Notes: generated from the sequence alone by a model not told the origin. 64,000 bases of DNA from Paguma larvata (GCA_030068075.1 JAINVK010000941.1:10001-74000), one strand, 5' to 3'. Positions 11,281 to 22,456 are shown, numbered from the stretch's first letter. Made by a program: numbers and translations.

Positions 11281-11475
11281 GCTTAGAACAAACCCACCCA
11301 GCCCCCCTAGAAAAGAGCTAGTCTATTCAAGGTTGTATATTTCCATATTTATATGTACATATTATTTATATATACACATTATAGAAATAATATTTAATAT
11401 ATAACAATGACACTTAACATATAGAATTATCTACTTAAAATATATGTTAAATATGATTAATTGCAAATATAAGTA
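11281..11475. other. AT-rich sequence
   Basis: An AT-rich stretch of TATATA/TATTTA words at about 11325-11470, with nothing else recognised. Confidence 0.6.
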
Positions 11476-11707
11476 TATTTCAAAAATTTTTTAATGTTTA
11501 TTTTTGAGACAGAGAGAGGCAGAGCATGAGCATGAGAGGGGCAGAGAGAGAGGGAGACACAGAATGTGAAGCAGGCTCCAGGCTCCGAGCTGTCAGCACA
11601 GAGCCCGACGCGGGGCTCGAACTCACAAACTGTGAGATCATGACCTGAGTCGAAGTCGGACGCTTAACTGACTGAGCGACCCAGGTGCCTCTATTTCAAA
11701 ATTTTTC
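11476..11707 (-). mobile_element. Felid CAN-SINE, antisense, with target duplication
   Basis: The body runs about 11482-11691, from the reversed tail TTTTTTAATGTTTATTTTTG to CCCAGGTGCCTC. The flanks TATTTCAAAAATTTTT (from about 11477) and TATTTCAAAATTTTTC (11692-11707) are the duplicated target. Confidence 0.92.
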
Positions 11708-13280
11708 AACTCCCTCCTGGGCCTGACGTGCAGAGCAACATCCCTGAGCAGAGCTGGAATTGCGTTGGGCGTGGCCCAGGCTCTCTGTGGAGACACAAGG
11801 CACCGGCTGACTGGCCCGCAGCCACACCCCTGGTACAGATGACCAGGCAGCGCCCGCCCCTAGCGCTGTGGCATTTGGCGTTGGTACCATCCAAGCTCCG
11901 TCCTCTCTGCTGGGCTCATTTCGGGCTCTCTTAAGATCTGGGGATCCTTGTAAAGGTGAAGATCCAAAGAGCTGACTTTTTTTTTTCCCCTGTTCCCTGC
12001 CCCCCTCCAAAGAAAGAAGATTCGCCTGAAGTAGCTCAAGTTCACAGCTTCAAGCCTCATAAAAGGCTCCAGGTCCATTTATGCGTCTTAGCTGTGACCG
12101 ATGAATAGCCATCCATCCTCCTGTGACTCGAGTTGCTGCTTGTTGTCATAGTAGGTAAGCAATTGTATAAATTACCTTTCATCCAAGTCACAAAATGTGT
12201 TTGCCAAAATGATTTCTTCTAGAATTGTAAAAGTGGAAATAGAGTGCACAGAGAGAAATTGAGTTTGCTCCAAGGGGCTATGAATGCACCATTAAGGAAG
12301 CCTCGAAAAGAGATTAGCAATCCATCTGGTGTGTTTGCACATCATTTAGTGCCATTTTGGGGCATTTCTGAAGCAATGACAGTCACGGTGGGGAAGAAGG
12401 GGAGGAGGTTCCACTAGCTATTAAGACCATATACTAAGAGGCTGTGGTTATTAGGGCATGAAGTTGGGCCGCAGTCCGCCAGCTCTGACCTCAGCTCAGT
12501 GAGAATCGTAAAACCTCCCAAGTTTAATAAAAATCAAGGCTTGGATTCCAATGCCGAGAGATTCGTTAAGACGTTGTTGTAAGCTTCAGGCCAAGTTCTG
12601 TAACAAAATGACTCTCCATGTCCTCCGATCTCTCTCTCTCTCTCTCTCACTCTCTCCCTCTCACCCCACCCCCCCCCACACACACCCTCACCGAAGAGAA
12701 GTCACCAGTACATGAACCTGTGCCTTTTGATACCTCGTTTTCCAAGCCAGACTGTGAATGACCTTGGTTGAATATGGGACATCTTAGGTAAATTACCACC
12801 GAAAACTACCACGCTCTTTAGTAGTCTTTAAAAATTAATGTATAAATATAATCGGAACATTGTGTGAGAATCATGTTGTTAACATAGCCACTTGAATTTT
12901 CTACCAAATATGCGGAGGCAGTGTATCTTCTGCGGCATTCTCCTTTACCGTTACTAGAAGAATTGTACCCCCTGCAGAATACCTGCGTGTAAGACGGCTC
13001 CCAGGCTCATCCACCGCGAGAGAATTTAGGAGGCTTGGCTGCCTCCAGCGCTCACCCTTGTTCCAACAGCTGAAATCTTGGCCTCCAGAGCTGTTTTCCG
13101 AAATGATTATGCAGAGTAGATGAAAGCAAGTGTTCGTAATGAAAATGTTTATTTCCTGGCAGAAACACAGCCTGAATGGAACAAGAAGATAGGACCACAG
13201 AGATCCGCCACTCCACTGAGAAACGTGGAGGGCAGTCCGCTGGTTCTTGATCCAGAATTCATCTGCCTTATTTTCTTTTT
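11708..13280. other. Unique sequence with a (TC)n tract
   Basis: No gene recognised. A (TC)n microsatellite is at about 12627-12665, followed by a C-rich and CA-rich stretch to 12690. Short open frames (up to 127 codons, minus strand, 12901-13284) have no visible domain. Confidence 0.5.
12627..12665. repeat. (TC)n microsatellite
   Basis: A near-pure TC repeat with a few interruptions. Confidence 0.93.
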
Positions 13281-13507
13281 TCAAAATTTATTTTGAGAGG
13301 GAGAAAGAGTGTGAGTAGGGGAGGGAAAGGGAGAGAGAGAGGAAAAAAAAAGAGAGACAGAGACAGAGACAGAGACAGAGGGAGAGAGAAAATCCCAAGC
13401 AGACTCCCCTCTGTCAGCACAGAGCCCAGCTCGGGGCTCGATCTCGCTTGACTTAAACCGAAATCAAGAGTCGGTCACTTAACCGACCGAGCCACCGAGG
13501 CGCACCT
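13281..13507 (-). mobile_element. CAN-SINE, antisense, with expanded (GACAGA)n
   Basis: The reversed tail TCAAAATTTATTTTGAGAGG comes first, then a GA-rich tract with an (AGACAG)n expansion at about 13352-13380, then the reversed tRNA-like head ending GAGCCACCGAGGCGCACC. Confidence 0.9.
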
Positions 13508-13674
13508 CATTTTCATTTTTGATCGGAACTGGAAAGGTATCATCGGGTTGAGTAGGGAAAGTCCGTGAGGGGAAGGAAGTTCCATCAGTTTTGTTCACTC
13601 GTTACCTCCATTATATAGATAAGTGTCTTACACATAGTAAGCACTCAATAAATACTTCGTGTTCTTTTTATTTT

Positions 13675-15067
13675 CCTTTTTCCCTAAAGTATAATTACGG
13701 CACAACATTCTGTTTCTTGAAGGTATGCAGTGTAATGATTTGACCATCTGTCACATGCACATTTACAACATTATTTTTTCTTGCAATGAGAACTTCAAAG
13801 ATTTGCTTTTTTAGCAGCTTCCAAATTTGCAAAACAATATTATTGACGAAAGCCCTCACGCTGCGCATTACACCCCCATGACTTATTTTATAAGAAGTTC
13901 ACACCTCTAGGTCGCCTTCACCCGTGTTACCCATCCCCTAGCCCACCTCCCATCTGGCAACTACCAATATGTTCTCGGTATCTGTCAGTTTCGTTCTGTT
14001 GATTCATTTGCTTTATTGTTTAGATTCCAGATACAAGTCAAATCATATGGGATTTATCTTTATCTTTCTCTGACTTACTACACTTAGTGTAATACTTTCA
14101 AGGCCCAATCTATGCTGTTATAAATGGGAAGATTTCATTTTTTATAGCTGAGTAGTCTTAAATTGTGTGTGTCTGTGCGCGTGTGTGAGTGAGTGTGTGG
14201 GTGTGAGTGAGTGTGTGGGTGTGAGTGTGTGCACGTGAGTGTTCGTGAGTGTGCGCGTGTGCACGTGAGAGTGTGAGTGTGCGTGAGTGTGTACGTGTGT
14301 GAGCGTGTGCGGGTGTGTGAGTGGTTGTGAGTGTGCGAGTGTGAGTGTGCGAGTGCATGTGAGTGTGTGAGCGTGTGTGAGTGTGTCTGTGCGCGTGTGT
14401 GAGTGTGTGCATGTGAGAGTGTGCGGGTGCGTGTGAGTGTGTGTGCATGTGAGAGTGTGCGTGTGCATGTGAGTGTGTGCGCGCGTGAGTGTGTGTGCGA
14501 GTGAGTGTGAGTGTGTGTGTGTTTCACTTCTTCTCGATCCGCTCATCCATCAGTGGACATTTAGGTTGTTTCCATATCCTGACTATTATAAATATGGCTG
14601 CAATGAACATCGGGGTGCAAATATCCTTTTGAGTTAGTGACCTTGTTTTCTTTGGATTCCACCCAGAAGTGGAATTGCTGAATTGATTTTAAATTGTTTA
14701 AGGAGCCTCCATGCTGTTTTGCATAGCGGCTGTGGCCGTTTGCATTTGCGCGTGAGTGTATGCGGATTCCCTCACATCCTCACACTTGTTTCTTCTCTTT
14801 TTGATACCAGCCGTCTGACAGGTGCGAGGTGATATCTCGCTGTTGTTTTGATTTGCATTTCCCCGACGAGGAGTGATATTGAGCATCCTTCCATGTGTCT
14901 GTTGGCCTTCTATCAGTCTTCTTTGGGAAAATGTCTATTTCTATCCTCTGCCCCTTTTTCAATCAGATTGTTTGGTATTGAATTGTATGAGTTCTTTATA
15001 TATTTTGCATAACGACCCCTTGTTGGATATATGATTTGCAAATGTTTTCTCCCGTTCAGGAGGTTGT
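13675..15067 (-). mobile_element. L1 3' part, antisense, split by a microsatellite
   Basis: Reversed L1 3' UTR and the last part of ORF2. It includes the reversed block TTTTGCATAGCGGCTGTGGC with surrounding ORF2 end (about 14700-14820) and the TTGTTGGATATATGATTTGC block at about 15022. Frames on the minus strand carry L1 ORF2-like words but are interrupted. Both ends are diverged. A GT-rich microsatellite at 14163-14523 sits where L1 normally has a short TGTGTATATA stretch. Confidence 0.85.
14163..14523. repeat. GTGTGTGA/GTGAGTGT microsatellite inside L1
   Basis: About 360 bases of GT repeats with frequent GA, GC and CG variants (GAGTGTGC, GCGCGTGTG). It probably grew from the short TG-rich word in the L1 3' end. 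The 96-134-codon His/Thr-rich minus frames are by-products. Confidence 0.93.
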
Positions 15068-15214
15068 AGTGGGGCCGTGCACGCGGACCAGCACGCCCGC
15101 GGGCACTAGCAGCTTAGAGGGAGAAAGCAAAAAACCACACCTTCCAGTGTCTCCTGCTTGGAGAGAGTCCCCACAGGCTCTTCCCCTTCCTCCAGATGCT
15201 TAAGAATAACTGAC

Positions 15215-15403
15215 GCGGGTGCCTGGGCGGCTCAGTCGGTTAAGCGTCTCGATTTCAGCTCAGGTCATGATCTCACACTTCATGAGATCAAACTCCACAT
15301 TGGGCTCTGCGCTGACAGTGCGGAGTCTGCTGCGAATTCTCTCCCTCTCTCCCTCTCTCTGCCCCTCCCCGCTCCTTCATACACTCACGTATGAGCTCAC
15401 TCG

Positions 15404-15435
<32 letters not shown>

Positions 15436-15459
15436 ATAAAAAAAAAATATTAAAAGGAC
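15215..15459 (+). mobile_element. CAN-SINE, sense
   Basis: Head GCGGGTGCCTGGGCGGCTCA, B box, CT-rich body, (TC)n and A-rich tail. TTAAGAATAA before the head and AAAGAATAAT after the tail are a likely target duplication. Confidence 0.92.
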
Positions 15460-17214
15460 AAAGAATAATAAATGAATTGCCTTCACAAGGGGCCTAGGTG
15501 CTTTTCAAACCGTGGCTTCCGTGCTGGGTCCCAGGGCAAGTGAATCCGTGTGCAAGCTCTTTGACCGCGGGGCCTCCATTCCCCACAGCCCTCTGGCTTT
15601 CCTGGAAGTATGCCCCATTAGTTTTCAAAACCAGATGTTTGGGGAGCCCATCTCTCGAGTATAGGTCCCAAGGGTTGGGGTGCCTGATGAGGGAGCACAA
15701 ATCTCTTGCTCCTCAGAAGGTCCCTATTTGTGAGATTCCTCCCAACTGTGGGTTGCAGCACCTGGGGCGGGGTTTTTGGCAAGACTGTGTCTCTCTCTCT
15801 CTTATTCATCTCTATGTGGCCGTTTTATCCTTTGTTGGGGAGGAGCTTGTTCAGGTACTTTTCAGGTCTTTTTGAGATGGAACTCTTCCGTAGGCAGCTG
15901 TAGATTTATTGTGTCTGTCACAGGAGGCGTGTTCAGGATCTTCCAACACGGTTATCTTAAATGGCCTCCTCCTTGTCGTTATTAACCGGAAAGCCATTAT
16001 GAATGTAAAATTCAGGTGATGGCTGTAAGCAAATGCTGAGCTGTTTCTAAAGCCAACGGAGAAACGAGTAAGAGTCCTCCAACCCTGCCCTGTGTTTCCC
16101 AGTCTTGGCCCCACTGCTCGACCTCTGCTACAAATCCAGGTCGTATGACCATATGGGATTTTAGTTAAAGATTCCTAGCAAAGGAAATTTGCCGAGAGAG
16201 CAGACGACAGAGAAAAAGGACGGTCTGCACCCTAAGGGCATTTGTAGCCTTGGTGGGTACTGTGCTTCTAGCCTCACAGAAGGGCAACCCAAATGGGCTG
16301 ATGCCCACAAGCAGGACTCCCGGCTTGGCTTCCAAGGACGAAAGCTTCTTATTTCCAGCGCCACAGAACAATTCAGAAAATGTTGACAGGACCCTCACGA
16401 CACTGAGCAACAGAGTCGAAATAATTGGGGTCTGCCAGAAAGAAACTTTAACAGATTGGCCAAGACATAAGTAGTCCATTTTATATATTTAGGTAATGCT
16501 AGAAGCTGAAAAAGATTCCCTTCTCAGAATACTGCCTGTCAAGAACAACCTAATCATTAATTGACTAGAAACGAATGACCAGCATAAAAGCATAGAATGG
16601 TTTAGAACATGACTTCTATACACTAAAAACTCTATTGTAAACATAGTGAAGCAATAACGGGAGAACAGATTTCATGTCCCATGATCCCAATTTTTTTTCA
16701 TTTTTGCGTTTTTCCTACCAGCCCCCCAGATCTATATTCATACTGTAAAGATATCCATATGTGATATTTTAAAACTCACTAATTATGTCTTTTTAGTATA
16801 TATTCATAACAGAAACATTAATACACATAAGCAAAATGCAAACTTAAATTGTTTATAATCCTACCAGTCAGACACAACCACTGGTAGCATTTCGGTGCGT
16901 ACTTCTTAATTAAAACAACTACAGATGCACACACACACACGCACACACACATCCATACAGACCCTAAACATCCTATTTAAGAAACTGCCCTTTTGGCTTA
17001 CTAATAGATAGTGAACATATTTCCATATCAATAAATACATCAGAGTAAGATGACTTCTTATGACCTTTCCCAGTCTTATAACTCTAGAATTACTATTTTA
17101 TTGTCCCATTCTCAGGAATATTTCATTAAAAATGTGTCCGTTAATCAAGGCATGATCCATTATCAGCGTGTGACCCACACGGAGTAGATACTATGGAGAG
17201 GTACATGCGTATCT
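15460..17214. other. Mostly unique sequence
   Basis: No gene recognised. The stretch at about 16790-17060, with a poly-purine/AT pattern, CCACTGGTAGCATTTCGGTG and GTGAACATATTTCCATATCA, resembles an ancient L1-type repeat, but I cannot place it. A (CA)n tract with GCACAC interruptions is at about 16926-16953. Several 60-125-codon frames occur around 15500-16480, with none recognisable. Confidence 0.45.
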
Positions 17215-17360
17215 ACCACCACCTGCTTGTTATGTGCCAGGCTTTGTGCTGTTGGCACACTGGAAATATTCTCTGACTACCCTTTGAAACAGATACCGTA
17301 GTTCCTGTGAGATGAAGAAACCGAGGGAAGCTCTCAGAGGCATTTAAACTGCTCTGGAAA
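17215..17360 (-). mobile_element. MIR fragment, antisense
   Basis: TATGTGCCAGGCTTTGTGCTG, followed by GATGAAGAAACCGAGGGAAG, is the MIR 3' region in reverse complement. Confidence 0.65.
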
Positions 17361-18436
17361 GCAGAGGGGCCCCAAGCTGAAGATACCACCATCTGGCTTT
17401 GCAGCCCACTCTTGTTCTCCGACAGACTAGTCTGGGAGGTGAGCTGTGGCGGTTGCGATGTAATTAGAAATGGGCTGGAGCGGGCTGGGTGGGAACAGCA
17501 AGACCAAGAAAGAGTCTCGGCTTGTGTCGTATAATGAATCCCATGAGCTCAGAGGCATTGGAGAGACCCCAGTTGGCTGGAGTAGACAAGGAAAGCTTCA
17601 TGGGAAGGTGGAATCCGAGATGGATCATGAAAGACAAGCAAGGAAGGCATCCGGGGATGGGGAGGGAGGGACAGTAAGGGCAAAGGCTTGGTGGTAGAAA
17701 TCTAACATTCAATGAACTTGGCCTAGTAAGGTCACTAGTCTTAGGAGAGGAAAGGGTTTGCTCTGGCAAGGAGCGTGGCTGCACGTATGACTGCCTGCAT
17801 GCACGGTCCTGCACAGTGTCAACGAGAGTCACTCCTTTTCTGACAATATTCGGGAAGCCAAGATATGTAGAACATTCTGTTTCCATATGGTTAGTTAGTT
17901 ATGAATTCCAGAACTTGGAAACCTTGCAACCTTTGGAAAGAACCAGACTACATATTAAGGGATTAAAGTTTGAAATGTCATTTTCCATTTCTGTCCAAAT
18001 GAGGTTGAGAAATTTTCAGATGAAAAAAAAAAAATTAAGCTTCCCATGACTGGTTTCTCGCACGGTATCTGAATGATTTGGATCACAAGTTGACTTGGTG
18101 ACCACCAAAGGCTGAGACACGGATCAGCTCTGACCATGTAAGATCTTCAGCATCAAAGACAGCTCCTGATGGGGAGCGGCCCGAGTTGGGTTTCAGGGTT
18201 GAGTGTGATTCTTAAATCTCTTCCTTCGATTATCTCTGATAAATCCATTTCTCTGAAAGGAAGTCTTCCTCTTTAGTTTTATCTGTCCTTTGTGTCCAAC
18301 CCACCCCTAAAAAGTGACTTCCTTTGAACTATCCTATTTGATGGACGAAATATATAAAACTGGGCTGCATCTTTGGATACAAACCAGTTTCCTGATTCTG
18401 TGTGTAAGTACAGACTGTTTCAGTGCATTTTTGGCT

Positions 18437-18439
<3 letters not shown>
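17361..18439. other. Unique sequence, nothing recognised
   Basis: A 140-codon minus frame (17464-17886) is the longest open frame. It has no recognisable domain. Confidence 0.5.

Positions 18440-18472
<33 letters not shown>
18440..18472. repeat. (CA)n microsatellite
   Basis: About 16 uninterrupted CA units. Confidence 0.97.
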
Positions 18473-18475
<3 letters not shown>

Positions 18476-19299
18476 CTGCTTTAGCTACACTTTTTACTTT
18501 TCAACCAATTATTTTGATGACAAGTAGATCCAGCCTACAGATAACCGATAATACTTGTATTTGTTGCACTTCAATTACCCAACAGTAGAGAATGGTTCAA
18601 AGGTCATCAACAAGAGGTTGGGTTTGGTTTTAACGTTCTCTTTGAAATCACAGCAAACAGTGTTGCAATAGGCCCCATCTATAATGTTTGGCTTGAATGT
18701 CAGGGAGAAGCTCTTGGGAAAACAGGATGCAACAGAGTCTTCGGAGAAGACTCTGGAAATTGGCACTTCCCCCAGTTTCTTCTTAGCAACCAACTTCTGT
18801 CGCTGATCAGAGTTGGCACTTACTTGTAGAGAACATAGAAAGAATGCGGGCCTGGGAGCACTCAGGCCTGCTAAGGAGGGTGGAGTGATTGGTCTGCGAT
18901 GTTCGCAAGGTGACCCGAGTTGAGGATTGCTTTGGCCAAGTGGCTTGGATCGCTGATAATCCGTGCTGCCTTAAGATGCGTGGTAGTGAGTCATCTGGTG
19001 GAATATGATTAATCCTGTTTTGCAGGAGTGGACAGCACGAAGATTCCACCCAGATCTCGTGTAACACGCTGGCCCTGCGGCTCGGCATACTCTCTCCGTA
19101 ATAATTCTTAGCTAAAGAATGCTACCGAGTTCGAATAATTATTAAGCCCAGTTCTTGAAGAAGACTGGACATGCCACCTTCCAAGCTCAATCGTAGCCGC
19201 CATATACCAACTGCGTCCGACCGAAATCTTTGTTTTATGTGAGCAGCTCTCTCAAACTTGGCTTTGCTTATCGAATCAGTTGGTGTGGTCCTATAATAC
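18473..19299. other. Unique sequence, nothing recognised
   Basis: No gene, promoter or repeat that I can support. Confidence 0.5.
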
Positions 19300-19720
19300 A
19301 GGAGCTGGAAGATCCGAAATTGAATTCCGATACTCATTAGCTTTGTGACCCTGAGCAAGTCATTTTTCTCTTCTTTTAATGTTTATTTATTTTTGAGAGA
19401 GAGAGTGTGAGTGGGGGAGGAGTAGAGATGGGGGAACAGAGGATCCAAAGCGGGCTCCCCACTGACAGCAGCGAGTCCTTTGCGGGGTTGGAACCCATGA
19501 ACCACGAGATCATGACCTGAGCTGAAGTCGGATGCTCACCTGAGCCGCCCCAGCGCCCCTACTCTGAGCAAGTCGTGTCAATTCTAGGAGATTCCATTTT
19601 CTCATCTATAAAGTAGACATCTACTATCTGCTGTGCACATCCTTCAACACAGCTCCGAGTATCAAATAAGACAATATACATAAAAGTACTTTGCAAACCA
19701 TATGTTATAACAAGTACAAG
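19300..19720 (+). mobile_element. MIR split by a SINE
   Basis: GCTTTGTGACCCTGAGCAAGTC (19340-19361, read in pieces) continues after the SINE as GAGCAAGTCGTGTCAATTC and CATTTTCTCATCTATAAAGT. This is the sense MIR core. The insertion split it. Confidence 0.75.
19362..19560 (-). mobile_element. Felid CAN-SINE, antisense, with target duplication
   Basis: It starts at the reversed tail (TTTTAATGTTTATTTATTTT) and ends CCCCAGCGCCCCT. The target is duplicated: ACCCTGAGCAAGTC at 19348-19361 and ACTCTGAGCAAGTC at 19561-19574, with one later substitution. Confidence 0.94.
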
Positions 19721-20509
19721 AGATCATTGTAATTATTTTGGTTTTGTAGGGTATGTTACGGTTATGTTGGCAATGGAACCTGAATGAAACTTTCTAATTC
19801 AGAAATATTTTTTAAAAGGAACACAAGCGTTCGGTGCACTGTGAAGATTTGGAAATTTGCGCAGGAGGTTTGAGCACTATAGTGGGATCTATACCCCCCG
19901 AATCTGACTTGCGACAAACCGTTAATGGAGAGACATTTTAGCTTTAGGAGCTTCCACATGCCCATCTTGGCAGATGGGTCCCATCCGTCGGTGGCGGTGG
20001 GACCCTTGAAGCGTTGCCAAGAGTCTATCATCCAGATGTTCTGTGCATCTGTTCCATGTTTAGAAAACTCCTAAACCTTCCAGAAACCACCTAAGACATT
20101 TTAAGATGTTATTTACTGAAGGCAGTGGCCCAGGAAGCAACCCCAAATCAAAGGGAGAAGTATGCCTTTTGTGCTGAAGCTCAAGAGCAGGAATTGGCAA
20201 GTCCTCTGAAGAGAGTCAGATATAAGAAATTCTTGTCATGTGTACATAGGGGTGAAGGGAACTGAGGGGGCACGGGTCTGGAGGTAGGCGAGGGTCACTA
20301 CAAAGAGCCTCATCATGATATCCTGCATACTCTACCACTGCAAGATCCCTTTAAGCTGATAAGCACCTCTCCTTTAAAATGCAATTAATCTCTGGGACGA
20401 TAAGAGTCTATCAGCCACTCACACCTTAGTATAAAGTAGTCTTTAGGTAATCCTCAGTCCTGTTCTCCTATCTGAGATCCATTACAATGTGACAATGAAC
20501 ATTTTTATT
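19721..20509. other. Unique sequence, nothing recognised
   Basis: No gene or recognisable repeat. Confidence 0.5.
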
Positions 20510-20755
20510 AAGAAGTACTTTTAGGGGCGCCTGGGTGGCTCACTTGGTTAAGCATCCAACTCTGGCTCAGGTCAGGAGCTCACGGTTTGTGAGTTCCAGT
20601 GGCGCATCAGGCTCTGTGCTGACGGCTCAGAGCCCGGAGCCTGCTTCGGATTCTGTGTCTCCTTCTCTCTCTGTCCCTCCCCCACTTGTGCTCTCTCTCT
20701 GTCTCTCAAAAATAAATAAATGCAAAAAAAAAAAAAAAAAAAGAAGTACTTTTAG
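20510..20755 (+). mobile_element. Felid CAN-SINE with perfect 15-bp target duplication
   Basis: The body runs 20524-20740. Perfect AAGAAGTACTTTTAG copies flank it at 20510-20524 and 20741-20755. The head, B box, body and an A18-like tail are all present, so this is a relatively young copy. Confidence 0.96.
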
Positions 20756-20775
20756 AGCTTTGGAGAATCCTTTTA

Positions 20776-20865
20776 GTCTACGGCCATACCACCCTGAACG
20801 CGCCCAATCTCGACCGATCTCGGAAGCTAAGCAGGGTCGGGCCTGGTTAGTACTTGGATGGGAGA
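20776..20865 (+). pseudogene. 3'-truncated 5S rRNA pseudogene
   Basis: Ninety bases line up without gaps with the first 90 of the 121-base vertebrate 5S rRNA, from GTCTACGGCCATACCACCCT to TACTTGGATGGGAGA. I see three substitutions (region 20806-20816). Box A, the intermediate element and most of box C of the internal RNA polymerase III promoter are present, but the last 31 bases are missing. It is bounded by a 15-base direct repeat, GGAGAATCCTTTTAG (20762-20776 and 20861-20875), whose last G and first GGAGA overlap the 5S sequence. There is no A tail. This fits the class of tailless, 3'-truncated retropseudogenes of small RNAs mobilised by L1. It is very unlikely to make functional 5S rRNA. 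Confidence 0.93.
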
Positions 20866-20875
20866 ATCCTTTTAG

Positions 20876-21029
20876 AGTATTTTGGGGAAGGGTAGCTCTG
20901 AAGAGATGGAGGAGACATAATACATTTTCTGTGGGCAAGATACAAAAGGGACACTAAAAAATCAGATCAAAGTATAAACGTGGAGAATGAAGGGTAAAAA
21001 CTCAGGATAGTAGTAGGTCAGCCGTCCTT
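20876..21029. other. Unique sequence
   Basis: Nothing recognised between the 5S pseudogene and the CpG-rich patch. Confidence 0.5.
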
Positions 21030-21330
21030 GCGGGCCAAAATCCGACGTTTTGGGCACGCAGGCTGCGGACGGCCCACGGCTCACCCGGAGAAACGATGCT
21101 GAAACCGCGGCCGAGTCCGGCTTCAAGGAGAAGGGAGTGGCAGGAGCCGGAGCGCCCCGCGCCCGCAGCCGTGACTCGTCCAGGCGGCAGTCGGAGCCAC
21201 TCGGGCGCTGGGAAGCTCTTCATTCAGTCCCAGCCAGAGGCGCGGCGCCGGGTCGGGACGGTGGGACCTGGAGCTCACCGGCCGTGGCTGGCGCAGGCGG
21301 CCCGAGGGCCCTGTGTTTGGGTCTGTGCGG
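21030..21330. promoter_or_regulatory. CpG-rich patch, possible small CpG island
   Basis: About 300 bases with many CpG dinucleotides (CCGCGGCCGAG, GCGCCCCGCGCCCGCAGCCG, GGCGCGGCGCCGGGTCGGG), in strong contrast with the surrounding AT-rich DNA. Open frames of 96-114 codons cross it on both strands (for example 21096-21386, +) but have no recognisable domain. It could be an unmethylated regulatory island, a first exon or a decayed GC-rich insertion. Sequence alone does not decide. Confidence 0.45.
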
Positions 21331-21889
21331 AGCAAGCTCAGCAGGGAAGACGAAGTCTTCATGTGAACGTCAATTTTTCTTTTTAAGTAAGTAGGAAAAG
21401 AGCGAACCCTTTCCCAGGGTCCCAACAGACGGCAAAGTCAGCGGGTCCAAGTCCGCGTTTGTGCACCAAGAAAATAAGATGAATTAGTGGACGGCAGGGG
21501 GGTGGTTGGATCCATCGATAGGGGACAAAACATAGGCCAACATTGGTGGCAAAGCCCAGGTGACAGGTATATGGGTATTCACAGAAAAAATACTTCGAGT
21601 TTACTATATGCTTAAAACTTTTCCTCATAGAATGCAGGGGATGGAGGAGAATCTCCTCAGGATAAAAAAAAAAAATCCGTATTTGTAAAACTGATCATTT
21701 AGGAGGTGGTAGTTTTTATATAAAAGGATTTACCTGATTAATTTTTTAAACAAGGCCATGCCTTCTGAGGAGGGCAGTACACTAATGAAGTGGATATAGT
21801 CCTTGCTGAAACTGTGTTAGCAGACTCTTCATTCCCAGGGAGAGAGGAAACTGAAAAACAGACATGTCCAAAGTTGCAGAGAAATTCAA
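21331..21889. other. Unique sequence
   Basis: Nothing recognised. Confidence 0.5.
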
Positions 21890-21907
21890 CCAGGTTATAA
21901 TGCTTTT

Positions 21908-22121
21908 ATTTTAATTTTTTTAATGTTTATTTTTGAGAGAGAGAGAGAGATGGAGGATGAGCAGGGGAGGGGCAGAGAGAGAGGGAGACTTAGAATCCAA
22001 AGCAGGTTCCAGACTCTGAGTTATCAGCACAGAGCACAACGCAGGGCTCGAACTCACAAAAGGCAAGATCATGACCTGAGCTAAAGCAGGACTCTTAACC
22101 AACTTAGCCATCCAGGCGCCC
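21908..22121 (-). mobile_element. Felid CAN-SINE, antisense, first of a stacked pair
   Basis: Reversed tail TTTTTTTAATGTTTATTTTT, body and reversed head ending CATCCAGGCGCC. It is bounded by the target copies CCAGGTTATAATGCTTTT at 21890-21907 and 22122-22139. Confidence 0.94.
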
Positions 22122-22139
22122 CCAGGTTATAATGCTTTT

Positions 22140-22350
22140 TTTTTAATTTTTTTATTTTATTTTTGAGAGACATAGAGACAGAGTGTGAGCAAGGGAAGGG
22201 CAGAGAGAGAGGGAGACGCAGAATCTGAAGCAGGCTCCAGGCTCTGAGCTGTCAGCACAGAGCCCGACGCGGGGCTCGAACTCCCAGACCGCGAGATCAT
22301 GACCTGAGCCCAAGTCGGCTGCTTAACCGACTGAGCCACTCAGGCACCCG
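22140..22350 (-). mobile_element. Felid CAN-SINE, antisense, second of a stacked pair
   Basis: A second reversed SINE, ending GCCACTCAGGCACCCG. It follows immediately after the second target copy and is itself followed by TATAATGCTTTTT at 22351-22363, so it used part of the same site again. Confidence 0.94.
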
Positions 22351-22430
22351 TATAATGCTTTTTAATACAATGTCCCCAAAACCCTCAAGAAAGAAACTAT
22401 TCCTTCCATTTGAAATGCCTGTTAAATTGT

Positions 22431-22456
22431 GCGTGTGTGTGTGTGTGTGTGTGTGT
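22431..22456. repeat. (GT)n microsatellite
   Basis: About 12 GT units after GC. Confidence 0.95.

Noticed and set aside
14135..14546. His/Thr/Ser-rich minus frames up to 134 codons
   Set aside because: They are the translated GT microsatellite inside L1.
20776..20865. Functional 5S rRNA gene
   Set aside because: The last 31 bases, including part of box C, are missing and no terminator T-run follows directly.
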